Positions 28,592 to 37,640 of a stretch of 64,000 nt of DNA are shown one piece after another (positions within the stretch are counted from its first letter, which is position 1; every line of letters begins with the position of its first letter). Both the position numbers and the translations under genes were made by a program. Source of the DNA: Sporosarcina thermotolerans (GTDB taxonomy: Bacteria; Bacillota; Bacilli; Bacillales_A; Planococcaceae). The notes beneath the pieces were generated by a model. The model was not told where the DNA came from. It saw only the letters and a program-made list of their open reading frames with translations, and did no database searches. The stretch lies in NCBI RefSeq assembly GCF_030067815.1, contig NZ_CP125968.1, forward strand, positions 306,001 to 370,000, read 5' to 3'.

Positions 28592-28813
28592 ATGTATCCG
28601 CTCCTTTCTTTTAGTCTAATTGGCCTCATCAGTTATTAACAACAAAACAGCTTACAGCAAACTTCCTTTCAATCTCTCCTATTTAAACTTCTTTCCAGTT
28701 ATTTAAACCTATGAACGAACATATGATTAGTAAGATAGATGTGAAACAGAAAAATAGGTTACCGATGTAAATCCCATTGGATATGATAATCTTAAGGGGT
28801 AGGTGAATTTTCA

Positions 28814-29283
28814 ATGAAAAATGATATTGAAGATTTATTTGAAAGGGAAAAACAAAATGAACCGAAGATGAAAGTGGAAAGAAAAGATGGAGAACCGACC
28901 GCTGCGTTCAAAGGGGCTTCCTGGGCAGCGCTGTTAATTGGGGCGTCAGCTTATCTGATTGGATTGTTTAACGCAACCATGGAGTTGAACGAAAAAGGAT
29001 ACTACTTTGCGATATTGATATTCGGACTCTATCTTCCGTATCCTTGCAAAAAGCAGTACGAGATAAACAGGAAGGAATACCAGTCACGAATATTTACTAT
29101 GGCATTAGCTGGCTTGCACTTCTCATAGCCATTTTATTGATGGGCATCGGCTTGTACAATGCAGGAAGCATCGTTTTAAGTGAAAAAGGATTTTATGGCA
29201 TGGCGTTTGTTCTAAGTATCTTTGCAGCCATCACTGTTCAGAAAAACATTAGGGATACACAGAAAGTAAGAGGGATGGATTGA
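28814..29283 (+). CDS. YiaA/YiaB two-helix domain membrane protein (frameshift near 29030)
   Basis: A soluble charged N-terminus (about 1-35) is followed by two repeats of the two-helix domain: [38 protein letters not shown] and [42 protein letters not shown]. The frame changes near 29030 with one base missing; the join reads about ...[18 protein letters not shown] and gives 156 aa. Each repeat carries the conserved GLYNA and SEKGFY pattern of the YiaA/B family. Function unknown. Confidence 0.78.
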
Positions 29284-29305
29284 GCAGCTTTCGATGTTTT
29301 TTTTG

Positions 29306-29346
29306 CAAAATCCGACTGAGTGTGACCCACTCAGTCGGATTTTGTT
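29306..29346. terminator. Bidirectional terminator
   Basis: AAAATCCGACTGAGTG and CACTCAGTCGGATTTT form a 16-bp perfect stem between convergent genes. Confidence 0.9.
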
Positions 29347-29349
29347 TGC

Positions 29350-29643
29350 CTACTTTTTAAATGATAACCCATTTGTCTTCAAAGCATCTCTAAGCTTCGG
29401 TATAGAAGCTGGCCCCATACCGTGAAATTGCAAAATCTCTTTTTCATTAAATGTCGAAAGCTGTTGCAAAGAGGTAATACCGTTATTTTCCAACGCCCGT
29501 CTTGCCGGTGCTGATAGTCCTGAAAGAAATCCAGTGTCAGGTTTGCGTTCTTGCTCACATATCGGACAGGTCGGGCAGTCGCTGCTTTTATAGTAGTTAT
29601 GTCCTTTGCTACAAGTCCTAAGGGTTTTCTTTGAAGTTGTCAT
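29350..29643 (-). CDS. Zinc ribbon plus RpoA-CTD-like helix-hairpin-helix protein
   Basis: 97 aa. Residues about 10-32 form a Cys-rich knuckle (CSKGHNYYKSSDCPTCPICE). Residues about 43-95 (GLSAPARRALENNGITSLQQLS...GMGPASIPKLRDALKTNGLSF) closely follow the alpha-subunit C-terminal domain of RNA polymerase, the HhH fold that binds UP-element DNA and activators. AGGGGA precedes the ATG. Such small proteins occur in Firmicutes, but I know of no established role. It could bind DNA or partner RNA polymerase. Confidence 0.72.
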   Translation of the reverse strand: MTTSKKTLRTCSKGHNYYKSSDCPTCPICEQERKPDTGFLSGLSAPARRALENNGITSLQQLSTFNEKEILQFHGMGPASIPKLRDALKTNGLSFKK

Positions 29644-29694
29644 TTGTACTAATCCCCTTCACTCAAATTTACCCTCTCTATAATCTCTGTATAA

Positions 29695-29862
29695 TCTTCT
29701 CTTCCGAATTTATCACAAACGAACCACGAGCGACAACTTTTTCCCGATGTCCATTTTGTCGGTGAAGATGCGTTCACTCTTCATGTTTGTATTCAGGGGG
29801 CAATCGAATCGGAAATCCGGGTAGCTGAGGAAGTTAATAAATTGAATGGCGATAGTATATAA
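29695..29862 (+). pseudogene. Possible gene remnant (C-terminal coding fragment)
   Basis: One + frame reads HERQLFPDVHFVGEDAFTLHV and then CIQGAIESEIRVAEEVNKLN to a TAA placed exactly at a terminator, as expected for a true gene end. An in-frame stop at 29692 and no start codon follow upstream; TATAAT-like boxes lie at about 29679-29694. The composition looks coding. Probably the 3' piece of a deleted gene; I do not recognise the family. It may also be chance. Confidence 0.3.
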
Positions 29863-29893
29863 AAAACGACTTCGTCGCCGAAGTCGTTTTTTA
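29857..29893. terminator. Bidirectional terminator
   Basis: AAAAAACGACTTCG and CGAAGTCGTTTTTT form a perfect stem with loop TCGC, just 3' of the EamA gene on the minus strand. Confidence 0.9.
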
Positions 29894-30871
29894 TCATGCT
29901 TCTGTTTCTTGAAGTCTTCCTTTATATTTCTCTTTCGGTTCCAATCTCCCCTGCTGCCATCTAAGATAAATATTATTTGAAACCAACGAGAGGATAATGA
30001 AAATGGTACCAACATAGTCATAGGCAGTGACGCTTGCACCTTGAAAAATTTGAATGACCAATGTCGTAACGGGTACGAAGTTAAGGAATAGTAATCCATT
30101 TAAAGGCTTGATAACACTGACACCATAATTCCATCCGACCAAGGCAATAACGCCCGGGAAAATCACCATGAATGCAATATGAGGGCTTGTAATGATTATT
30201 GCTTCTGCGGTTGGTACAGTGACATAACCAGTCAACGTTACGACGAAAACTACAATTCCAGCAGTCACAGTTCCGAGCAAGCAGCTTAGAGTAGAATAAC
30301 GTAAGGCTGACCAGCCATCACTACTGAATCTGCTACCACCCATCGTATAAACAACCCACCCAATGACCGCGATAAGAATCAATAAAGACGGGATGATGTC
30401 ATTTGACGCTGTAAAGAAGGCACCAAAATCACCCTTCGTTACGACTAATGAAGCTCCTACAAACCCAATGAACACACAAAACATCGTAAATGCATGAGGT
30501 CGTTGCTTAATGAACAGCCAAGCGATGATGATGGAAATCATAGGCATCAACGATTCCATAATGGAGGCTATCATCGTGCCGGGATTACCCAACAGGTCTT
30601 GACCCCAGAAAATGAGCAGATTATAAACCGTAAAGGCCATCGTTCCGAAAAACCAAAGGGACCAACCTTTTCCTTCAAAGCGAAAAGCTTGTTTACCTTC
30701 CTTCCATAATAGCCAAACGAGTAAAATGATTGTTACGAAACCATAGCGAAAAAGAGTGAAGTAAAACGGGTCTAAATGATGAAACGCATGGTTCGCAACT
30801 GGAAACATCGCACCCCAGGATACTGCAGAAATCAAACATAAAATAGCGGCAACCAATATTCTGTTCTTCAA
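29894..30871 (-). CDS. EamA (DMT superfamily) transporter
   Basis: 325 aa with about ten hydrophobic segments in two EamA repeats (about residues 5-140 and 155-300). Typical motifs: ISAVSWGAMFPVANHAF, GTMIASIMESLMPMISIIIAWLFIKQRP, and in repeat 2 GVIALVGWNYGVSVIKPLNGLLFLNFVPV. TTG start with AAGGAG upstream. Probably exports an amino acid or metabolite. It is divergent from a LysR gene with a 135-bp intergenic region, the usual layout for regulator-controlled DMT exporters. Confidence 0.85.
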   Translation of the reverse strand: MKNRILVAAILCLISAVSWGAMFPVANHAFHHLDPFYFTLFRYGFVTIILLVWLLWKEGKQAFRFEGKGWSLWFFGTMAFTVYNLLIFWGQDLLGNPGTMIASIMESLMPMISIIIAWLFIKQRPHAFTMFCVFIGFVGASLVVTKGDFGAFFTASNDIIPSLLILIAVIGWVVYTMGGSRFSSDGWSALRYSTLSCLLGTVTAGIVVFVVTLTGYVTVPTAEAIIITSPHIAFMVIFPGVIALVGWNYGVSVIKPLNGLLFLNFVPVTTLVIQIFQGASVTAYDYVGTIFIILSLVSNNIYLRWQQGRLEPKEKYKGRLQETEA

Positions 30872-31006
30872 TCTAAGATGTCTCCTTCAATTACCTTCTA
30901 TATCCTCATTAAAGCACATTCATGATATCTCTCGAAATGAACAATATTGATGTTATCCATCTCAAATGGTGATACCATATAGTAAAGCAAGTTGGGGGGT
31001 CATCAA

Positions 31007-31885
31007 ATGGAGTTCAAAGATTTAGAGATTTTTCAAATGGTTGCTATCAAAGGCACAATTACCGATGCTGCAAAAGAATTAAGTTACGTCCAGTCCAACA
31101 TCACTTCAAGAATAAAAAAACTTGAGGCGGAAATGAATACAGCCCTTTTTAACCGCCATAATCGGGGAATGACGCTAACACCCGAAGGAAAAAAATTACT
31201 TGTCTATACCGAGAAAATTCTATCGCTGACAAATGAAATGAAAAAAGTCGTTCAAAGTAAAACTGAACCAGCAGGTAAACTCGAAATCGGAACGGTTGAG
31301 ACAGTCATTAAATTACCAGTTATTTTATCTTCATATAGTAAGAAATATAAAAACGTCGACTTATCATTACATACAGGTGTAACTGAACAACTTCGAAACG
31401 ATGTCTTGCATCACCGTTTGGACGGTGCTTTTGTGACCGAAATCGATCAACATCCCGAACTTGTTTCCCATAACGTCTTCGAGGAAGAACTCGTCTTACT
31501 ATCGGACTGTTCTAATACATCGATAGAACAGCTTTTAGAGGAACCGATTCTTTGCTTCAGCAAGGGCTGTGGCTACCGGGCGAGACTTGCAAAATGGTTT
31601 AAAGATCAAAACATAACGCCTCAGAAAGTAATGGAGTTCGGGACGTTAGAAACAATATTAGGAAGCGTTTCAATGGGGCTTGGGATTACTTTTGTTCCAA
31701 AATCAGCTGTTGGTCATCTGGAAGAGCGAGGACTTGTCCATTGTCACTATCTACCTGAAAAGTATAGTAAGGTAAATACCATATTCGTCAGACGAAAAGA
31801 CGCCTATTTAACGTCAACATTAGAGAGGTTTATCGAAACGTTCGAACAGGTTGAAGGCGTAATGCCTTATCCGCTTGCTTACTGA
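31007..31885 (+). CDS. LysR family transcriptional regulator
   Basis: 292 aa from the ATG at 31007 (GGGGGG upstream). The N-terminal winged HTH is FKDLEIFQMVAIKGTITDAAKELSYVQSNITSRIKKLEAEMNTALFNRHNRGMTLTPEG. The periplasmic-binding-like effector domain runs from about residue 88, with IGTVETVIKLPVILSSY and MGLGITFVPKSAV. It is divergent from the EamA transporter and most likely regulates it. Confidence 0.9.
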   Translation: MEFKDLEIFQMVAIKGTITDAAKELSYVQSNITSRIKKLEAEMNTALFNRHNRGMTLTPEGKKLLVYTEKILSLTNEMKKVVQSKTEPAGKLEIGTVETVIKLPVILSSYSKKYKNVDLSLHTGVTEQLRNDVLHHRLDGAFVTEIDQHPELVSHNVFEEELVLLSDCSNTSIEQLLEEPILCFSKGCGYRARLAKWFKDQNITPQKVMEFGTLETILGSVSMGLGITFVPKSAVGHLEERGLVHCHYLPEKYSKVNTIFVRRKDAYLTSTLERFIETFEQVEGVMPYPLAY

Positions 31886-31892
31886 CATAGTA

Positions 31893-31934
31893 AAAGCCTA
31901 ATTTCTCGATTGCGCATGAGAAATTAGGCTTTGT
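31893..31934. terminator. Bidirectional terminator
   Basis: AGCCTAATTTCTC and GAGAAATTAGGCT stem between the convergent lysR and doxX genes. Confidence 0.85.
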
Positions 31935-31941
31935 AACAGTG

Positions 31942-32358
31942 TTATGCACTAACCTTATCTTTATCTGATCCGAAAAGTTTGTTATCCAAAGAGAATAATT
32001 GGCTTCCGCTTATCACTAATACAACTGCCATTGCCAATAAAGCTACATCTAATTCATAGCCTGCTGCTTCAGCACCCACAAATCCTACAGACAATTTTGC
32101 GGTAAAAATAGCACCAACCAGCACGATACCAATTAATGCAGAGACGATACGCGTTCCCACGCCTAAGATTAACGCAATTCCTCCAAGCAACTCAATAACA
32201 GCAACTACATAACCAAGGAAACCTAAAATACCAATGCTTTCAAACCAACCTGCTACATTTCCAAGACCCATTTGAAACTTTGCAATACCATGTAATAGGA
32301 ATGTTAGCCCCAACACTACTCGAAGGATCAACAAACTCAACTCATATTTTTTATTCAT
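31942..32358 (-). CDS. DoxX family membrane protein
   Basis: 138 aa with four hydrophobic segments (about 8-26, 45-65, 70-90, 100-120). LLILRVVLGLTFLLHGIAKFQMG and the following GFLGYVVAVIELLGGIALILGVGTRI are DoxX signatures. In B. subtilis the DoxX proteins MhqP, CatD and YfiD are induced by quinones or diamide through MhqR, CatR/YodB-type regulators. GAGGAG precedes the ATG. It probably shares an operon with the LLM oxidoreductase upstream, under the divergent HxlR regulator. Confidence 0.82.
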   Translation of the reverse strand: MNKKYELSLLILRVVLGLTFLLHGIAKFQMGLGNVAGWFESIGILGFLGYVVAVIELLGGIALILGVGTRIVSALIGIVLVGAIFTAKLSVGFVGAEAAGYELDVALLAMAVVLVISGSQLFSLDNKLFGSDKDKVSA

Positions 32359-32410
32359 TTTTTTATTCTCCTCTATCTTTTATTAATTTCATAAGAAACT
32401 TGCTAAAACT

Positions 32411-33454
32411 TTATTTACTTGTTGCTTTCCTTACTACTGGAGCTACCTTGGTAGCCAATAATTCAATACTCTTCACTACTTTTTCAAACGGTAAACCGCC
32501 AATATCGACTTGCGCCATGAACCGTTTATGACCAAATAGCTCGTACTGGCGTAGGATCTTCTCCACAATTTGCTCTGGGCTTCCTACGAACAATGCGGTA
32601 TCAGGTGCCGTTAGTTGCTCAAATTCTGCAATTGACATTCTACCAGAAAACATTCCTCGTTGACTGTGTACAGCCGACCAATAATTTGAATAATACGGAT
32701 AGAATTCTTCTTTCGCTTGTTGAGTCGTATCCGCAAGATACCCATGGCCTGTAACACCGACTTTGAGATCTTCAAGACGATGCCCAGCTGCTATTCCCGC
32801 CTCATGGTAAAGATCCACCAATGGCTTGAATCGTGCAGGGTCTCCCCCTAAGATTGCCAACGCCATCCCAACGCCTAATTTACCGGCACGGACCGCACTA
32901 CTTGGGGTTCCACCAACACCAACCCATGTTGGCAATTCTTTTTGCAAGGGGCGGGGTGCAATTTCCGCATTCCTCAGTGGCGAACGGAAACGGCCGTCCC
33001 ATGTCATTCTCTCGTTTTTGTTAAGCTTTAAAAACAATTCGATGTTCTCCGAGAACAAAGCGTCATAATCATTTGTGTCATATCCGAATAATGGAAATGA
33101 TTCAATAAACGCTCCTCGACCTGCTATTATTTCTGCTCGCCCATCCGATAGCAAATCCAATGTTGCAAAGTCTTCAAACAGACGAACTGGGTCAACCGTA
33201 CTTAATACGGTAGTCGCACTTGTCAGTTTGATTCGTTTAGTTATTTGGGCTATGGAGGCTAATACTACAGGTGGTGAAGAGACTGCATAGTCTAATCGAT
33301 GATGTTCGCCCACACCGAAAATATCCAGACCAGCCTCATCAGCCAGTTTTGCTGCCTCCATAATCTCCTTCATTCTCTGCCCAGCGCTAATACTTTTACC
33401 TGAAATTGGATCCACCATTATATCTGCAAGTGTAAAGAGTCCGATTTCAATCAA
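32411..33454 (-). CDS. LLM-class flavin-dependent oxidoreductase
   Basis: 347 aa from the TTG at 33454, which is 8 nt after AGGAGG; a GTG at 33463 overlaps that site. The luciferase-like fold shows MKEIMEAAKLADEAGLDIFGVGEHHRLDYAVSSPPVVLASIAQITKRIKL, LDLLSDGRAEIIAGRGAF, and PTWVGVGGTPSSAVRAGKLG. It belongs to the long-chain alkane/SP_0267-like subgroup. Cofactor FMN; substrate unknown. First gene of the operon with DoxX, divergent from an HxlR regulator, so probably part of an electrophile response. Confidence 0.83.
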   Translation of the reverse strand: MIEIGLFTLADIMVDPISGKSISAGQRMKEIMEAAKLADEAGLDIFGVGEHHRLDYAVSSPPVVLASIAQITKRIKLTSATTVLSTVDPVRLFEDFATLDLLSDGRAEIIAGRGAFIESFPLFGYDTNDYDALFSENIELFLKLNKNERMTWDGRFRSPLRNAEIAPRPLQKELPTWVGVGGTPSSAVRAGKLGVGMALAILGGDPARFKPLVDLYHEAGIAAGHRLEDLKVGVTGHGYLADTTQQAKEEFYPYYSNYWSAVHSQRGMFSGRMSIAEFEQLTAPDTALFVGSPEQIVEKILRQYELFGHKRFMAQVDIGGLPFEKVVKSIELLATKVAPVVRKATSK

Positions 33455-33499
33455 TTTATCCACCTCCTATTATCAATTCAATTAACTAATTGTTAGTTG

Positions 33500-33514
33500 C
33501 TTACTTTATGTAAG
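33500..33514. promoter_or_regulatory. HxlR operator candidate CTTAC-TTTAT-GTAAG
   Basis: An inverted repeat (33500-33504/33510-33514) with a 5-bp centre lies in the 164-bp divergent region between the LLM gene and the HxlR gene. Flanking TTAGTTG and AGTTACT extend the partial symmetry. Confidence 0.45.
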
Positions 33515-33618
33515 TTACTATACAATCAATATATAGGATAGTCAAGTAACTATTTTATAAATAATAATTCAATTATTTATTATTCCTCGTTATACTACTA
33601 GTAGGGAGCTGATCAAAA

Positions 33619-33927
33619 TTGGAGAAGTCGATATGTCCGAGGTTTGAAAAGGCCATGGGTTTATTAAGCCAAAGGTGGACAGGTTTAATAATTTACCAGC
33701 TATTGTCCGGTCCGCAGCGATTTTGTAATATCGAAACATCGATTGGTGTAAGTGGTAGGGTTCTATCGGAGAGGTTAAAGGATCTGGAGAACGAAGGTAT
33801 TGTGAAACGTGAGGTTTTTCCAGAGACGCCTGTTCGAATCGAATATACGTTAACTGAAAAAGGTAGATCCCTCGCGCCTCTTATGAAAGAAATAGAAACA
33901 TGGTCACAAAATTGGCTACAAGTGTAG
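33619..33927 (+). CDS. HxlR family transcriptional regulator
   Basis: 102 aa, TTG start behind GGGAG. HxlR winged helix: CPRFEKAMGLLSQRWTGLIIYQLLSGPQRFCNIETSIG-VSGRVLSERLKDLENEGIVKREVF and the wing TPVRIEYTLTEKGRSL. Cys-6 is at the position used as redox sensor in YodB/CatR/HypR-type members. This suggests thiol-based sensing of quinones or disulfide stress, fitting the divergent LLM-DoxX operon. Confidence 0.88.
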   Translation: MEKSICPRFEKAMGLLSQRWTGLIIYQLLSGPQRFCNIETSIGVSGRVLSERLKDLENEGIVKREVFPETPVRIEYTLTEKGRSLAPLMKEIETWSQNWLQV

Positions 33928-33957
33928 CTCGGTAAGTATTTGATATGCGAATAAAAA

Positions 33958-33996
33958 TGTCCTCAGTTGAACTTATACAACTGAGGACGTTTTTGA
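33958..33996. terminator. Bidirectional terminator
   Basis: GTCCTCAGTTG and CAACTGAGGAC stem followed by GTTTTTG, between the convergent hxlR-like and OYE genes. Confidence 0.8.
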
Positions 33997-34001
33997 GGTC
34001 A

Positions 34002-35147
34002 TTACACATTTTCCACAGGGAACCAACCTTTTACGTTCATCATAAGCTCCCAAAGTGGCTCCGGCACTTGTAGAAGTGCTTGATCATTTGGATTAACCGT
34101 CGTTTTGATGTCTTTTTCATTACCCTGCTCCACTTTTTCAACCCATTCAGGTTCAACGATGAGCTCTCTGCCTAAAGCAATAAGAGGAATGCCTGTTTGC
34201 TCGAGTGCTTGTACTGCTTCGTCCGGTGTATGGATGGAGCCTACTCCGATAATCGGAACTCGATTTCCAACATACTCTGCAATAAGTTCCATTCGTGATT
34301 GTTTGCTATCAACTCCACGGCGAGGTTTGGACCAAAAATCAGTGATTCCCATATGAATATAATCTAATTCTGCCTCAACTAACGTATCAAGAAGAGCGAA
34401 CGTCTCATTCATTGTAATTCCTGGCGTTTCCGGTTCTTCTGGAGTAAGTCTGTAACCTATGATAAAAGGTTGTAAAGCACACTCTGCAATGACTCTTTTC
34501 GTTTCTTCTATTACTGCGAGTGGAAAAGTAAGTCTTTCAAGGCTTCCTCCCCAACGATCTGTCCGTGTATTGGAATGAGGCGAGAAGAACTGTTGAAGTA
34601 TATACCCGGTTGCACCGTGCAATTCGACACCATCAAATCCAGCCTCAATCGCACGGCGAGTTGCTTCCCCAAAATCCTTAATCAATTCAACAACTTCTTC
34701 ATCACTCAAACTGCGCGGTGTCTTATCGATACTGTAAAAACCACGATCAAGACGAGGTGCCACACTACTTGCACTGACCGTTTCCCCATTCGGAATTAAG
34801 TGTGGTACTGCCAACCTTCCCCCATGATAAAGTTGCAATACAGCTTTTGAGCCTTTTTCCTTTATCGAAGAAGCAACACGTCTCAAGCTCGGAATCATCG
34901 TATCCCGATCTGCTGCGAACTGTCCTTCGAAACCTTTCCCATTTGCTTGTATGTATGCACAAGCCGTAATGACCATGGCGGGTCCATTCGAACGGGCCGC
35001 ATAGTAGGTCAGTTCTGCATCAGAGGCGGTATCATCTGGATTTGCTGAAAACGTAGTCATTGGTGCCATGACTATTCGGTTTTTTAATTGAACACCATTT
35101 TTGAGAGTAAATGGTTCAAATAATGGTTTGTATATCTCTTTCATCAT
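34002..35147 (-). CDS. Old yellow enzyme family NADH:flavin oxidoreductase
   Basis: 381 aa from the ATG at 35147, with AAGGAG 10 nt upstream; the open frame extends to a GTG at 35180. FMN TIM barrel: LKNRIVMAPMTTFSANPDDTASDAELTYYAARSNGPAMVIT, VLQLYHGGR, the substrate-binding HGATGYILQQFFSPHSNTRTDRWGGSLERL, and PIIGVGSIHTPDEAVQAL...ALGRELIVEP. It resembles B. subtilis YqiG. Reduces activated C=C bonds of electrophiles. Immediately downstream of an IclR regulator gene on the same strand. Confidence 0.88.
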   Translation of the reverse strand: MMKEIYKPLFEPFTLKNGVQLKNRIVMAPMTTFSANPDDTASDAELTYYAARSNGPAMVITACAYIQANGKGFEGQFAADRDTMIPSLRRVASSIKEKGSKAVLQLYHGGRLAVPHLIPNGETVSASSVAPRLDRGFYSIDKTPRSLSDEEVVELIKDFGEATRRAIEAGFDGVELHGATGYILQQFFSPHSNTRTDRWGGSLERLTFPLAVIEETKRVIAECALQPFIIGYRLTPEEPETPGITMNETFALLDTLVEAELDYIHMGITDFWSKPRRGVDSKQSRMELIAEYVGNRVPIIGVGSIHTPDEAVQALEQTGIPLIALGRELIVEPEWVEKVEQGNEKDIKTTVNPNDQALLQVPEPLWELMMNVKGWFPVENV

Positions 35148-35179
35148 TGATTTCATTCTCCTTCCTTTAGTGAAAAACA

Positions 35180-35944
35180 CTATCTATCTTTGCAATTCAT
35201 TATCTGTCGCATGCCAAGTTCCTTTGATATCTCTTTACTGACTGTTAGTACCTTATTCGTCAATCCTCTTAGGAGCGTCTTTTTCATTTTGTCTATGGGC
35301 CCAGCTATAGCAACTGCTGCAACTACACGATTTTCATGGAATACCGGTGCGGCAATGCAACGAACCCCAATAAATCGTTCTTCATCATCAATGGCAAACC
35401 CTTGTTGTTTTATCACATCCAAGTGGTGTGAAAACATTTCTATATCTACAAATGTATTGTCAGTGGCTTGATGAAATGGAAGCTGTGAAAATGTTTCTTG
35501 TTGTTCAGTCGGTATCAAGTTTTCCAATATGACTTTACCAAGTGCACTGATATGGGATGGGGAACGGTTCCCAATCTCGGGATGGTACGGTTCTGTAAAG
35601 GGTGGTTTAATCATTTGCTTCATCACCACGTCAGTTCCTTCCAGCACCCCGATATATACTCCTTCAGCTTCATTTACGCCCAATTGGTAAGGTGCCTGCA
35701 ACTCAGTCCAGTTAATGGAGCTTTCACATCCATTCACTTGAAACTTTTTATCATTCCGTACAAAATAATTGTCATTTTTTATAACATAGTTCATACTTTC
35801 CAAGGTACTAAGCAACCGAAAAACCGTTGTTTTATTTAAATCCAAGGCCTTTGAAATTTCCGTCAGTGTCAGAAATTTTCTCTCCTGTAGTATATCTAAT
35901 ATTTGAAGCCCCTTTTTTAATGTCGAAACTTCATATTTACTCAT
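35180..35944 (-). CDS. IclR family transcriptional regulator
   Basis: 254 aa from the ATG at 35944, with GAGGTG 6 nt upstream. N-terminal winged HTH: STLKKGLQILDILQERKFLTLTEISKALDLNKTTVFRLLSTLESMNYV. The C-terminal effector domain has SPSHISALGKVILENL and GFAIDDEERFIGVRCIAAPVFHENRVVAAVAIAGP, which is diagnostic. The OYE gene starts 32 bp downstream, so the two are co-transcribed and the regulator probably controls the operon. Confidence 0.9.
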   Translation of the reverse strand: MSKYEVSTLKKGLQILDILQERKFLTLTEISKALDLNKTTVFRLLSTLESMNYVIKNDNYFVRNDKKFQVNGCESSINWTELQAPYQLGVNEAEGVYIGVLEGTDVVMKQMIKPPFTEPYHPEIGNRSPSHISALGKVILENLIPTEQQETFSQLPFHQATDNTFVDIEMFSHHLDVIKQQGFAIDDEERFIGVRCIAAPVFHENRVVAAVAIAGPIDKMKKTLLRGLTNKVLTVSKEISKELGMRQIMNCKDR

Positions 35945-36078
35945 CGGTTTCACCTCGTCCCTGAAGTCAGCTTAAGATACCTTCTATTCAGATACAACTA
36001 CTCAGCATTTTGTTTCACTATTTGAAACTCGAAATTTATATTATGGATATATGTGTGAAATTAATTCATACCGCGGTT

Positions 36079-36281
36079 TACGGGATGCCCGATTCGATCT
36101 ATGGGATGTTGCGGAAATTCTACGGGAAGTCCGACGTGTTCTATGGGAAGTCGAGGCACTTCTATGGGAAGTCCAACGTGTTCTATGGGAAGTCGAGGCA
36201 CTTCTATGGGAAGTCCAACGTGTTCTATGGGAAGTCGAGGCACTTCTACGGGAAGTCGCAGCACCTCTACGAGAAGTCACT
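36079..36281. repeat. Phased repeat array E (core TTCTATGGGAAGTC), 10 copies at exactly 21 bp
   Basis: TAYGGGA cores start at 36079, 36100, 36121, 36142, 36163, 36184, 36205, 36226 and 36247, and a TACGAGA variant at 36268, every 21 bp without exception. Linkers alternate CGAGGCAC and CCAACGTG, giving a 42-bp dimer. The array fills the divergent region between the IclR gene and the GlnK-like gene and ends 16 bp before a TATAAT box. A 21-bp period keeps all frames open, so the ORFs here are trivial. Confidence 0.9.
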
Positions 36282-36296
36282 CAAGATAAAGTCTTG

Positions 36297-36302
36297 TATA
36301 AT
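36297..36302 (+). promoter_or_regulatory. -10 candidate of the GlnK-like operon
   Basis: TATAAT lies 64 bp before the kinase start. The -35 position would fall at the edge of repeat array E. Confidence 0.4.
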
Positions 36303-36365
36303 GTAGATAATTAGCCCGGAGACTCTATAAGACATGAATTTACGATGGCTGCAAGGAGCAAACGT

Positions 36366-37627
36366 ATGAAATCAAAACTAACATGGCATCATATGTACCA
36401 ATCGGAAGCTGCACGGATCATATTTATCGCCCTGTTGACAGCGATTACCGGCGAATTGAAAGTGATTCCGTTTGCGGGCGAAACATTTCGTTTTGCGCTC
36501 GGCGGAATTGTATTTTTTTTGCTGATTTTAATTTATCCACCTAAATCAGTTTTACGGACGGGATTTGTCACTTCAGTGGTGGTCGTCTTGTTCCGTATTA
36601 TCGAGCAACTCTGGCTCGGTGCTGATTTGGCGGAAAGTGTTCAAATGCATTTGCCTGTTTTTTTATTTTATATCTTGTTTGCAATGGGCTGGCATTTTGT
36701 AGGTTTGGAGAAGTTTAAATCGCATCCCCTTCAACTTGGTGCACTTGCGTTTTTGTTTGAAATTGTAGGCAATACTGCGGAACACGCAGTACGTAATTGG
36801 TGGACGGCACATTACTTGCTCGATCTGAAGGAGTGGTCGATTTTAGTTGGTGTGGCATTGCTCCGCAGCTTCTTTACTGTTGGACTTTATAGTTCCGTCG
36901 CTCTGTCGAAAGAAAAGCAACGTGTCCGGGAAATATTAGGAATCGGTTCTGAACTGTATGCAGAAACGTTATATTTGCAGAAATCTATGGATCATATGGA
37001 GCGTATTACTGCATCAAGCTATGACTTGTACCGCAAGTTGCAGCAAGAACACCAGCGCCCGTTAGGCATCCAGGCATTGCAAATTGCACAAGAGATCCAC
37101 GAAGTGAAAAAAGATTCACAACGAATATTAGCAGGACTCTCGCAATTGACGAAACGGGAGGAAATGTCGGTTTTTTCTTTATCCACAGTGATGGAAATGG
37201 TGCAATCGGCGAATCATAAATACAGTAAAATGCTTGGCAAGCAGGTGACTTTTCACATTAGACAAACTTCGGACTTCCAGACCGAACAGCAAATCCTGCT
37301 ACTGGCAATATTAAATAACCTTGTGGCGAATGCCGTGGAAGCAATTGAGCGTACAGGGACTGTCCGCATGATAGTGAGTCAAACAGAGGGACAAGTCTGT
37401 TTTCAGATCATAGATGATGGAAAAGGAATTTCAGCCGATCACGAGATGTTAATTTTCGAACCCGGATTCACGACAAAATATGGCGATCATGGTGCACAGG
37501 CCACTGGAATTGGTTTGTCCATGTGAAAGCAATTACCGAGTCGCTCGGAGGAAGCGTTGAGGTAATTGCATCGGAAAAGGGAACTCATTTCAAAGTTAAG
37601 ATCCCCCTTGAAAGGCTACAAAAATGA
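36366..37627 (+). CDS. glnK: Membrane sensor histidine kinase, GlnK (YcbA)-like (frameshift near 37519)
   Basis: The ATG at 36366 has AAGGAG 7 nt upstream. About five to six membrane segments cover residues 15-185, followed by a coiled linker, then a kinase core with RPLGIQALQIAQEIHEVKKDSQRILAGLSQL (H-box-like), NNLVANAVEAIERTG (N-box) and DDGKGI. The frame breaks at GIGLSM; one C restored near 37519 continues LSHVKAITESLGGSVEVIASEKGTHFKVKIPL to a TGA at 37627 (420 aa). Pairing with a YcbB-domain regulator supports GlnK. It sits before a glutamate-type symporter. Confidence 0.8.
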
Positions 37628-37640
37628 GGTGTGTGATGTA

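Noticed and set aside
29713..30099. 128-aa minus-strand ORF
   Set aside because: It is a shifted-frame shadow of the EamA gene that crosses its terminator.
36010..36306. ORFs on both strands in array E (FYGKS-type repeat proteins)
   Set aside because: A 21-bp repeat without stops keeps several frames open on both strands at once. The ORFs mirror each other and lack ribosome sites.
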